Source of the DNA: Selaginella moellendorffii
Lineage: Eukaryota; Streptophyta; Lycopodiopsida; Selaginellales; Selaginellaceae
Direction: 5' to 3'
DNA: 64,000 nt
Assembly (NCBI RefSeq): GCF_000143415.4
Contig: NW_003314270.1
Coordinates: forward strand, 186,001 to 250,000
Numbering within the stretch: position 1 is the first letter of the stretch; each line of letters begins with the position of its first letter. Under the pieces are notes generated by a model that saw only the letters and a list, made by a program, of their open reading frames with translations, did not search any database and was not told the DNA's origin. The translations under genes were made by a program, and so were the position numbers. This document shows positions 32,656 to 45,200 of this stretch, piece by piece.

Positions 32656-32927
32656 ATGAGGAGATATTTCAACACTATCATCATAGCGATGTTCATACTA
32701 CTCCATTTGGAACTTCACTTCTCAGGTGCTACTCGCCTTCTCTTTGATAGTTCTTCATCAGCACTCACAATCGACGAGCTTCGGAATGAGCGGAGAACAC
32801 TTGAGTTTGAGCAAACTCCTAGTAAATTTTTGTATGAAAATCGTTAGTTTTCTCTTTACCACTTCTAGCAGAATATCGAGAAATGCGACCGCGGAATCCT
32901 GGACCACCCCCCTGTTGCAACCCATAA
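32656..32927 (+). CDS. Secreted peptide precursor, copy D
   Basis: Exons 32656-32821 and 32869-32927 flank a 47-base intron (GTAAAT ... TTCTAG) and encode 74 residues. Exon 1 encodes a signal peptide (MRRYFNTIIIAMFILLHLEL), the spacer GATRLLFDSSSSALTIDEL, and RNERRTLEFEQTPS. Exon 2 is exactly 59 bases and ends EYREMRPRNPGPPPCCNP plus stop. This copy has the closest match to the CEP start pattern (RPxNPG). The 3' flank also matches copy A (agctcc, gtacag, gtccggaatga-like words near 33210-33245). Together with A and C it defines the intact set of the family. Confidence 0.65.
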
Positions 32928-33260
32928 TTTTAAATAATTTGAGCTGAGTTTGTTCTGTTTTTCGTCGCGACCCGATAGCTGGCGAGCACATAATTATTGT
33001 CCCGCTCGAGCGCTCCACCTCCATCAATGTGGGCTTGGCGGTGATTTTGATACTACCAACTTACCCACTTTAACTTTAGAAATCTGCTACAGCAAGTTTT
33101 TAGTAAGTTGTCTGAAATTACCATCGCTGCAGATTTCTACGAACAAGGAAACGTCAAGAACTGGCCAAAGATTAAAGAAAGAAGCTTATTTGCAATGTGT
33201 ATAGAACAATGAAGGAGAGCTCCTGTACAGCTTTAGTCCCGGAATGAAAAAAGTACTTAT

Positions 33261-36200
33261 CTACAACACTACCATACACGCCAGGCTCGACGGTGGCTGG
33301 CCATCATCCCTGTGCACCACGAAAGTCCGGGCCTCATTCGCCACTCTCCAAAGCCTGCACGTCAAAAACGCTGCACCGCCCGGCGATGGACTCCTCAGGA
33401 GCGCTGGCTCCACGTAAACCGCCTGCGTTGTGTGTTTACTAAGTACACAAAACACCACCTCCACCTCAGGCTCGTAGAAGTCGGCCACCGTGACGCATCC
33501 CACCGAGACATATCCGGGTGGAGCTCGGGGCATCCAGATTGTGAGAGGGGATGGGCCTTGCTCTCGCCAGACCTGTGAAGTTCGAGAAGTTTAGTCCTGT
33601 GTAGGATAGTTTCTTTTACCTGATCAAAGCCTTGAGGATGGAGGAAGATCTGGTCGGAAAGAGGATACACGAGCACACTCTCAGGCTGGTCATGAGCAGC
33701 GTGAGCGACGTCTCCAACGGTGGCATATCTACAAACCAGAGGAGTCTTAGACAATAAGAAAGAAAGAAAAGAAAAGAAAAAGAGTGTCATGACTATCACT
33801 CACCCGGACGGACAGGCCGGTCGCCAAATGGATATGGGGTTGGTTTCACCATCGGGATCACCCTGTTAGAGAGAAACTTGTGAGCACGAAAAGAAACCGG
33901 CCAAGATCCACGTACCTGGTTCGACCATATGAGATCAAAATCACTGATGAACCTTCCGGCTCTTGGAGAACCAGTGGACGAGCCTTCGTCGATGCTCAAA
34001 ACTTTGTCCGTGGCAGCATCCGACTCTTTTGCTAGAAGTGAGCTCCGGTGCGCGGAGCCAAGCAATGCACCAAACGTAGCCAGCATTGGTATGGAAACCG
34101 GAGCTGCAGGCCCAGCTAAAAGTCCAAGTGCAGGAGCCGCGCTTGAACTAGATCCTGCGTATGGTCTACTTCCTGGCTTTAGCTTCATACTCTGAAAATC
34201 TACTATAAGAAAAACAAGGAAGAGAAGTAGAACACACTAACCTCTGAACGAATAGCGGCGCGTTCAGGTCCGAATGTTTCATACGCTCTTTGAATTGATG
34301 CCATTATCTCCGCGGGCTGATTGGTACCAGGATGACACTTCACGACACGCATAGTTTCTCTCGTGTCGAATATGGAGGTCTCCTGGCCGGATGTCCGAAG
34401 GTGCAAGATCAACCGCGATGGTTTAGGCTCATGCGGCTCCTTGGTTTCCTGCTTGCCGATAGCTAGCTCCATTGTCATGAGTTCTCCCCATGTCACGTCC
34501 CAGACAATAGTGCACGGGTTTTTTAACAAGTCGGGCTTCTTCTGCACCAGAATGCCAGTCGGATGCTGCAAAACAAGAAGTGAGGAGTTGACGAAGAGAA
34601 AAAAAGAAAGAGCAACTCGTTCCGTTACCTGCAACAAGATCACTCGCCGATGGGTGATAATCAGTGTACGAGCTTTAGGAAGATTAAAGTGGTCCTCGTA
34701 TGCATCTGATGCCGCAAATTTCCCACGAATTTTAAAGATGTCTACGGGTCCAAAAAGAGTTCCTCGTTGGGCCAGTTGCAATAGCACCTAAGGAAGCAAA
34801 CGTTTCGTATATAAAGTTTGCAAAGAACCTCAAGAATACCTGTCCTTGAGCTTTGTACTCATCGTATGGGCGGAGAATGTTGTCACCGCCAATAACTCTG
34901 GGCAAACGACGACGCCGGAGCTGTTCCTCGGACGTGAGAACAGCTGCCAGCTTCATTCTCGTAGCATTGGCTCCTTCAGTAGTTTTCGACAGCAGGTCAA
35001 GCACGCCACTCATCGGCTGCACTGCTGCACCGATAACTCCCTTCCCAACACCTTGAAGAAATCCCTCCACTCCCGCCGAACGAGCACCTTCCAGTGGCTT
35101 TGTTAATATCCCGGTCACCCCCCTGAAAAATCCTTTGGCAAGGGCCTCGCCACCTTCACGAATACCATCACCTATGTCTTCTACTGCCGCCTTTGTCTCC
35201 TGAACAATCAAGTGGAAGTTGTAAGTTGTGAAGAGTGAGAAACTTTGGATACGTACATGCTTTTGACGGCTCCGGATAAACTTTTTATCCATCGAGAGTG
35301 CAGCAACGCCTTTGCTCATGTGTCCCAACGCGCTGCTCGCATTTCCCAAAAGATCCACACCAGATAATAGCTTGAGAGGTTGACTGAGCATATCGTTACG
35401 AACACTTGCGATTGCAGCTGCAACCAGCGCACTTTGACTCATGCATATGTTTTCGTGGACATGAGGCGTAATGCGAACCTAGAAGCCATGAATTAGCTCT
35501 TTCCTGCTGAAGAATAAAAACAGCGTACCGGCATATCATCGGTGTTGCCAAGGGAAGTAAGAAGCGTGGACCAGAATCCAAGAACTCCGCGAGGCCGCTG
35601 TGTTGGAGACATTGCTAAGGTCACCTTGAAGCGTATCTCCGACGTATTCAGCAGTCTGTAAGTGCAAAATATAATAAGGAACACAGGCTTGAGAAAAAAA
35701 GCTGACACTATCTTACCCAATGCTAATAATCGGATCCAGAGCTACAGCAGTCGTCTGGCTGCTTCTTAACTGTCCCAAGTTTAGTCGGGTGAACATTTCA
35801 TGAAGCCGCCAGATGATTGGTTCGTGAATATTCACCAAAAATGAAACGTTTGGAACGTTCGGACCCTGAAATTCTCAGTATAAGCAACCAAAAAAGCATG
35901 CAACACGAGTAATACCTGGATGCCGATGTATGGGTAAACCTGCTGATCCGACAAACTGTTCTCCTTCAGAGTCACTGTAAACTTCAACAAGAACTCGCAA
36001 TTCTTTGCAGTGTCCTGAGGCGAGAAAAGCACAGGCATGGGAGTCAATGGCAGCTGATTATCAACTTGGAGGCCGTCCACTTTTACTTTAAACCTGTAAG
36101 CAGACCATTAGAAGAGATCCAACTTAACGAACACAAAGTTACCTGCTGATTTGCGATCCAAGTCCTGTAGAATATGAAACAAAGAAGTTTATCACGGACA

Positions 36201-39200
36201 GGTAGAGGAGTTCCTCCGGAGTGTGATCAACAATCGACAGTCCAAGCTCGGCCAGTTCTATTGACGTGTGGAACTGGTTCTCCGCTTGGCTAGTTTGAGT
36301 TCGCTCGGGAAGCTGAGTGGAGGATGATGACACAGGAACAATACTCATGTCCTCGGGTCTTGTGATCGAATTGGTCACGGAAACCAGGTGAATGGCACCA
36401 TCACGATGAACCTTAACTTGCAAAACCGGACCCGGACTACTCGAAGTAATAAGCTGATGAGTTCTGGCTTCATCAATTTTGTACGTCTGTGATGAATGCG
36501 GATCCGCTCCCTCGACGTTGATCTCCAGCATGCGAGGGAGATCAAGATCCTCCCATGCAAACGTATCACAGCTCCCGGCTGGTAGATGTTGCCAGGATTC
36601 AGAAGATGTACCTTCCTGTCGATAGTTGATTGAGACTGTGGACTTGTTCTCAATCCTGGGAAAGCAATGTAAATAGAGGAAGTTTTGACAGTAGAAAGGC
36701 TATACCTGTATGGCCCATGAATTGAAGCGTATCGAAAAATGACCAGCTGCGAGGCATGCCTAGATCCGCTTCGCACCTCTATGCGAATATAGAGTTTGGA
36801 GCTGCCGTTTGTACTTGTTAGTTTCAAGTGTGTTGTTCCAATAGTCTCAATGTTGAAGGGCGGGCTCCATTTGTAGCCCTCGAGATAGACCTGCATTTTA
36901 AATTCAGTACAAAGCTTGAAAAGTGTGACCTTTCTGTGTTGGCATACCTTGAGAAGTTCAGGCTCATCACTTGTGCGCCACACAAATGTTTTCGGCGTTT
37001 GATTGGGATATAGAAAGTCTTGAGCTTGTATATCACCTTGACGAATCTGTAGCCTTTTGCCAAGCCTGTTGATGAACACTGAATGAGGCTGAAAACGGAC
37101 AACCTGCACATATTTAAAGCCGTGAGAAAACTTCAACGGATTTTCCGTCTAAACGAACCTTGGTTCTCTCAGATGATAGATCCAAAGTGGTTGTCAGCTT
37201 TACATATCCACCGTTTGAATCGTATGCCTTCACAACTATGAGATCCTTCTGAAAACAGTCCAAATGCATTTATAAGAGAAAAAAACAGAGAAGAAGAAAC
37301 TACTTACATTATCCTCCAATTCTCTGAACGAAAAGCCGTATTTGAAGTTGTCGCTGTCTGCAGCAGACACAGCTAGCCCAATACGAGGCGAAAGCACGTC
37401 CTCCACTCGAGGAGCATTCGGGAGTGGACCTAGTCGGTCCAGTTGAGCGTGAGGCGAAAGCATGAGCGGGGCAGGAGAGCTTTCTATGACATCAAGAACG
37501 CGAGTAACGGGCAGCATCCTTGCTTTTCTTGCAGGTGTAGCCAGTTTAGAATTCCTCGTGCCCTTCGGTGTAGAAAGAGGCTCCGAGCTTTCGACTTCAA
37601 CCACTCTATAGGCCAGTGGTAACCCGGTATCGTTGGATATCCAGTATGGCACGAGCAAACGCACGGTTTTAGCAGCCAGAAGTGAGCTTCCAAAGTCATA
37701 CTCCAGGCTTACGCGTAGCCTCCTGCAGGATACCATTGTTTAGAACACACGCTATAAAATCCTGACGCACCTGTTGCTAGCATGATGCACCATCCAGAAC
37801 CCAAGAGGAAGGTCTTCAGACTTTGGATCAAAAATAAGGACGCCTTCCTGCAAGCAAGGCAAGCTTATTTCGAAAATAAGACTTAAGAACATAGAAAACG
37901 TACCTTCTCTGGTCTCCAGCCACCTTGTGGCAGCCACGTTAAGAAGATCTGCCTCCTTATATCCGCAGCGTAGACACAAACAGAGTCACCGGCTGAAGCT
38001 ATCCCATGCTGCCGTTTGACCGGCCTGGCCTCATTTATCTTCTCCCAGATTATGTACTCTGCGTTGCAAGGCAGAAGGTTTTCCAGCCGCAAGGGTGCGT
38101 TCACTGATAATCTCCAGTCGTAAATTTGAGTGTTTAAGTCGCCAGACAGGATAGTAGCATCCGCTTCCATGCTGAGCCAGCAATGGCCTTTTGAGCTTGT
38201 CATATCAGCCGTGACGCATAGTAGCAGCTGTTCTCTTTTCTCAAGGTGGCCCAACGTGAAATCCTGTGAGGAGATGTTGCTTTTACTCTGCTTGATAGAC
38301 TTTCTTGGCGTGGATGAGTTCGCAGCAATGGGATTTGGATCGCTTATTAACCGACCCCACAGATAACTTCCGCATGTGTCTGTCACCGGACGAACTTGAG
38401 CACAGTAATCTGCCTGACGAGCAGTGCTTGCAAGAGGCAGCTGGATGGACGACCCCGGTTGTATCACTCCCACCACCTCTCTTTTGTGCGCCTTCTTGTT
38501 GTCTGGCACACGTTGTCTAGTGCGGATCCAACGTCGTCGTCGAACAAAATCGAAAGTGGACTTCCTCGATGCCTTAGAAGAAACTGGCAGCGTCCTTAAG
38601 CTCTGGAAGTCCGGACCGTAGAACCAGCCGTCTTGATCTACGTTTCCAGAAAGATCCACTGTCCAGTCTGAAGTCCAAATCCAGCCCGGCGGCAACTGAA
38701 CCTTTAGTATTTCCTACAAGAGGATACACTCAAGTCAGTTCAAGCAATTCTACAAATGATCGACTTTGTACCTGAGATGATTGAGTAAAATCTCGCGTAC
38801 TCCACCGTCCGGGATCGGTCGGAATAAGATGTCCCGGCCATTTGCTTCCCCACCCTGCTAAAGGTTGATATCTTTGGTTCTCAAAGCATTCTTCGTCAAC
38901 ACGAGTAGAATTGTCTAAAGATGTAGCGCCACCATCTGTGTCATTCGGCGTATGGAGCAGAGAATATGGGCATATAGCCACTTCCAACGCCATGTCTGTG
39001 TTGTTTGCGACGATAACCAAACTCCGAAACGTAGCATGCTTTCGACCCTGATCCATCGTTACGTCCACAGCAACTTGTTGCTCACCAACTGTTTTGGGAA
39101 TTGTTGCTAATGGTAGCACGCACCGCAAGCTTTCCCAAGGACCATCAGAACGGCACGAAAACAGCAGGCCATAGTCTTTCGTCGGCAGTTTCTCATCCTT

Positions 39201-42200
39201 GTCACGTCGCCAATCTGGTGCAGTAGAGAAGAAGTAAAGCTGAACAGCTATGTTGCCACACTCTTGAGACTGCAGCTCTGCAATGTTTCCCTGCACAGCC
39301 AACCATTAGCTAAACTAGCATTGCAAATGTCAGCTGTATATACCCGCTTTCGAGGCGGTCTCAAGGAGAGAATTTTGGCTTGAGCAGCTGGCCAGGATTC
39401 TTGACTAATCGACTGCCTGACCATTTTCCACAACGTCGAAGGTTGAGATACTTTATGACTCGCTTCTTCTTTCACAGGAAGTGAGAGAATACCGACTGCC
39501 TCTCCTGCAAAGAGTAATAAAACATATGGAACTTCAAGTAACAAAGAAGAAAGTACCTTTTCCACTTCTAGCAGCTTGATTGGTAATAACCACTTCCAAA
39601 TTCACAGACCCCTGTGTGCTAAACAATCAATACTGTAAAGAAACAGTAATGAAATTACTTACCTGTGACGGAACTTCAAAAATGAAAACTTCATTCCAGC
39701 TTGCTGAAGCCCGGGACAGGGACTGCACGTCATTTGGACGCACGCAACGAGATCTAGCACTTTGTGGGAGCGCTTTCGGATCTTCAGGTAGCTGCTTCGT
39801 AGTCACTAAACGAAGAGCACACAGAAAATCGGGACAATTACCATCATCATTTACCAACAAGCCCTGCATCGACAAGCCGTTAACAATGTAGATAACAAAA
39901 TAATGTAAATTACCTTTGCTTCAAGCACGTGAACTGCGACAAATTGCCGGGATGGTTTTTGAACCCCGCTTGCCAGCTTGTCGGGAAAGCTAGGGGGTGG
40001 CAAAGGAATAATGGACGTTTCTCCTTCTTGCAGCACTTCTACATTCTCAAAGCCGCTTCGGAAAGTTCTCAGGTAGAGCTCAGAAAAGAGCATATTTTGA
40101 ACTACAAGCTTCTCACTGTCATCTTCCTCCAATGCAGCTTTGCCCGTCATTCCTGCTTTGTAATCCGTTTTCTCCTATCATCACAACCATACGCAGTCAG
40201 TGTATGTATTCCATCAAGAAAGAAAAATTATACCGTCCTCATCGCGCTTAGCGCCTCTTGTTCCGACTCGGTTTGCTTTTGCCAGACAGCCATAGCTCCT
40301 ATCAGAGCTTCCAGGCTAGCAGATGTAATATTAATGCTGACCGTGCTGGCTGCGGTGATTCGAACACGTCTACCAATCTTTAACGTTGCATCCGAATCCC
40401 CACCATAGAACTCGTATCTATAGCCAAACACAGAAACAAGCACGGTAAGGTCATGGCTAGAAACTTATAAAAGGTGTCACATACTTCAGAATGCCATCAA
40501 ATGGTTCAATCAGTGGTTCCCAAGCATCAAGGCTCGCGTTGAACGTGGACGCAGCAATCGATGTCAATGCCACGGCATTCAGAGCATCCGGTCGACCATG
40601 GGCTGCTAAGTTGACACCGGTTAAAGTCGCATTAACAAGAGGTGTTGCCTGCAATAACAAAGTTACTAGTGTTTTAAAACAATATATAAAAAACTGCGCA
40701 TACCATGCCAGAAAGATCGTCAACGACAGTAACCGATAAACGTCCAAGTTTCATTTCGGCAGTCAGGTTTTCCCGGACTTTAGGCCGTCCAGTTTCGGCA
40801 AGGAAGTATGCCATCCGCACGAGAGGCTTTTTCAAGTCAGCACGAGCAATGAAAGTGCTAGCCTGCATACAAAAAGTCGTGGAATGAGCCAAAATGATAT
40901 GAGATCTTGAAGATACCTGGTTCTCCACTTTCCACAAGCAGCAGCTGTGACCACCACGGCTGCCTATATAGCTCCACACTGGACGCTTGGAAAGACTTCC
41001 TTGACTCACAAGATCCATACGAACGCACCGGACCATATCAAGTGGAGGATGATCAGGCGTTGTTGTTGCAACACATCCCAAGGCAACATAGCCCGCCGGT
41101 GCGACTGGATACCAGATGTACACATCTTCAAGGCCTCTCCCACAAATGTGAACCTTTTGCTGGAAACGAATGGGTTTACAGAGACGTCCTGTGCCATCAT
41201 CACGTAAAACTAATCCAATGCCTGGTGGCTCGAGCCTGAAAAACAAAAAGAAACGTTCAAACTTCCTCTGTGACTGAAAGACTTCACGTACCCGTCAACG
41301 ATGCTGTCGCCAACAATTGCATACCCGCTGGCTGGGATAGGCCGCCAAATCGAAACCATGCGTCTGGTTTCCGTGCCTTTGTCCCACCAAAGCCTTTCAA
41401 ACTGAGGAGTAGTCAAGGAGTTTCTGCTAGCTCGTGGTGCAGGATGAGGCGTACGTTCCACCACTTTAACTTCGACAGCGTCGTCCGTTCTCTCGGTCGG
41501 ACTACTCAAGTGATTCAGAACTAGGTGACGCAGGTCGCACAACATATCCTTTTGTGGTGGATTAACAGAAGAGCGTGCAAAAAAGGAGCCAATCGTGTTG
41601 TCTACACGCCAAATGCTGCAACCATCCGCATAGTCCCTTCACAGGAAACACAAAAGCTTAGCTTCTTCACCGAAAGAAAGAAACAAGACTCAGCTAAATA
41701 CCTGTCACCAGGAGGAATGCACAGAACGCAGTCTGTGACTGCACTCGATGTCAAAAGGTCCGATCTGACGCAGTGGACAGTATTTAAAGAGGGAGGAAAA
41801 GTTCCTCGCTCGGCCACACAGCCAACGGCTTTGTATCCTGGCGGCGCAACCGGGAGCCAAACACAGCATGGTTCTTCATTGAAAACTGAGTTGCTGGAAT
41901 TCCCATACGAGCTCCAGACAAGGTCGAACTTTAAAGGCTTTTTAACTCGATGGTGAGAATTGAAAACAGCTACAACCCCTTGAGACGGGGGTGCCGTCCT
42001 GCAAATGCAAAAGATCAGTACATAATTTTTTTTCTCGCCACGAAGAATCACTCACCCCGAGGTTACACAATCGCTTAATATCACGTAGCCAGGAGGAACT
42101 TTTGGCCTCCAGAAAGTAACTTCGGGCGAAGAAGTATTCCCTGCGGTGATACGAAAGTTAAGAACAATAATTAATCAAAGACCAGCTTAAACCTGGCTTG

Positions 42201-45200
42201 TTCACCCATATTCGGTCAAAATGGGTGCAACGATGTATGACTCCGCGATCAAGATGGAATCGTGCAACAGCATCACCGTGCAAACGCATTACCAACCGCA
42301 TAACGTTGAAAGAGGGCCGCAAGAAAACGTCTGATGCGGTGACTAGAATATTGGACTTTCCTTGGGCACAGACGTACTCGGCAGAAATATCAAGTGGATC
42401 TAATATCATGACTCCCGAACTGTTTTCTACACTTAGTCCCTTCACAAAACTCCTCACCCATCTGTTTTCACCTTTCAACGCGAACCTGTAAGACTAGCAT
42501 TAGCGCAAGAGGAAAAGAAATAAGCAACTTACATAAGGTTAAAATCCATTTTTGCTCTCAGGAGTTTTTCCTGCCGGGACAATGTTGTAGACGATGGCCA
42601 TTTTGTGCTATCGTAAAATGTCAGTTCCGGTGCTACAATCTGCTAGAAAACATGAGCAAACACGAAAAAGTTCAAGTGCATATACCTGTACATCCAGAAG
42701 AAAGTCCTGGTTGGAGTCCCCATGATCGTCAAGTTTTGGGCTCCCTGGATCTGTTGCTGACCCTTCATCCACTACTGTCGTGATCTTTTCCTCGTTACTT
42801 ACAAATGTGACACCATCTTCTTCATGAAAACTGTAGCTAGCACCACTTGCGAGTTTGATGCACTCGTGAATACGCGCTCCATTCTGCAGATGTGTTGGTA
42901 AAAAAAAGTAGCACAGCACATCTATACCTTGATTTTAACATTTTTGAAACGCAGCTTCTTCCCATGTCCAACAACGATAACAGGTTCTGCGTTGGCACCA
43001 GCATAATCATCTTCAACTTGTAACTCCAGCACCCGGTCACATCCGTCGTATAAAAACTCTTGGATGTGAACTGCATCAGCGATAACTTGACGCTCCGGTG
43101 ATATTATCGACATTGGCTCTTCTTGCCGATAATGAGAACTAACAAGCCTGACGTGCTTTGCTGTTGCGAGGGGATCTTTTTCTTCATCACCAGTTGATGC
43201 CACCGCCGATGGGACAAAAAACTGGCTGACTTCCAAGAGAAAATCCACCACCACCAGCAGCCGAGGTCGTTGCATCCGAATAACAATAGTCTGAGCGTGA
43301 GGCTTCATTCGCAGGTCCATTACTAACATCGTTAGTCGAGTGACAGACTTATGTTCGCTTTCGCTAGGCTGGCCGTCTTTCTCGACATCGGCAATAGAGC
43401 CAAACATCATCCTCATCTCTGCATTCGTGCCAGGCCGGAGATCCACAACCGAGAGCTTTGGTAATGTGACATAAATATCGGTTTCCAGTGTTGATGCGAA
43501 ACGATAACCAAGCCAAAAACCGTGCACCTAGTTTTAGAACCAATCGTCAGTATATGAAATCAAGGAAACGTTTTGTAGAATTACCTCGACACGAGCAAGA
43601 GGGGATTCACGTTCTATACCTTTGAATAGTTCCAGCTCTGCATATAACACATCTACTATAACCCAAACTTTGGTGAAGTATGTCTGAGAATCACGGAAAT
43701 GTTCTTCGAGCTCCACTGATTTGAAATTTGGAGTTTCTTGGTCATCGGATTCGCTCGAAGTCGATTCTCGAAAGTTTGGCGGCACGTCAGGTGGCTCGTT
43801 TATATTCGTTGAAGCACAATCAATAATGACCAGATATTCTCGGTCCGACATTACTCCGCACAAAGTTAGCACCTAGCAACCGCGAAGTAAGCAAGAAAGG
43901 CAAGCACAACGCCGGAATTTTACCTGGACATCAACTTGCACTTCAGGTACTTTCTGAAAAAGATCGCGCAAAGGACGCCTTATGGTCACATGTAGACCTT
44001 GAGCTTCTTGTATCATGGGCTTCCCTGCTTTACCATCAATTCCGACCACCATGTTTACTCCTGAAATCTATGAGGAGGAGTGAATAGGATATATAAAAGA
44101 ACAAAATTCCTCATGCTTACATCCACGTCTAAAACATCGAGATGGACAGCAGAAACTACGTCCCGCGAGCCTCCATGCCATTCAAATGTGTTTGACAGCT
44201 TCAAATGGCCGAGATCAACCTCCATAAACCTGGTGACAAGAATGTTAGAGAAACAACAAGATTAACGGAAAAAATACGGACTCCTTGCTGCTGGAACTGC
44301 GAGGCATAATAATGATCGGTGTATCCATCGATAAATTAAGCCTCAAAGCGGGTGCTCCGTCCATATCAGCTTGCTGCATGATCTTTTCAGTACCACCATC
44401 GACAACTGTGATTATCTGTTGAGTTTGTTGAGTTTGAGGGGAGGCTAGTGCATAGAAATAAGCAGCCACCTGAAGATGGGAAAAAGTAAGAACATCAAGC
44501 TAAAATATATTAGCAGCAAAGATACGAACCTCTTGTATAAATCTGTAAAGAAAAACTACTCGAACCGCAGAAAACTTTCCAACCAAACTATAGTCACAGC
44601 CTTCAAAGTCGTCATCGTCTCTGTTGAAGGATTGAAACTCTATCTATAAAAGAAATGTTATTTTACGACAGACAAGCTGTCTGAAGAAAGTACCTCGACA
44701 AGTGAACCGGAGTCAGGATTTCGAATGTCACAAAGCCAGCCCCATCGGTGTTCAGGGCCAAGCTTCATGTCACAGACCCGCAAGTTTCCCAGATTTCCTG
44801 AGATGGTGAAAGAACCAGGATATACCTGCGTTCAACACATTAAGCCTCTCCAAGCTTATCAAGCACGCACCTTTAAGTCCATTTGAAACTTTTCTTGAGC
44901 CAACATAGCAAGTTGAGATCCGTCTTCCAGATTCAAGAAAATGCGAGTGCTCTCCATATCCATTTTGAGCCCAAACACAACCCTGGACTTTCCTCGTCCT
45001 AGTAATCCTTTAACAAGTTGTCTTTGCTCCACCTCCAGAGAAAGAGCAGCCTGTGATGGTGACTCTTCTGCCTCCATAATTTCACTGAGCTGCATTCCGA
45101 ACTCGATCAACGCGACTATTGTTGGACGATTACAGAAAAAGTCTAAGGTGGCCATCTTCATAATCATCTGCAAAATATGAAGACTTTAGATAAGGAGAGC

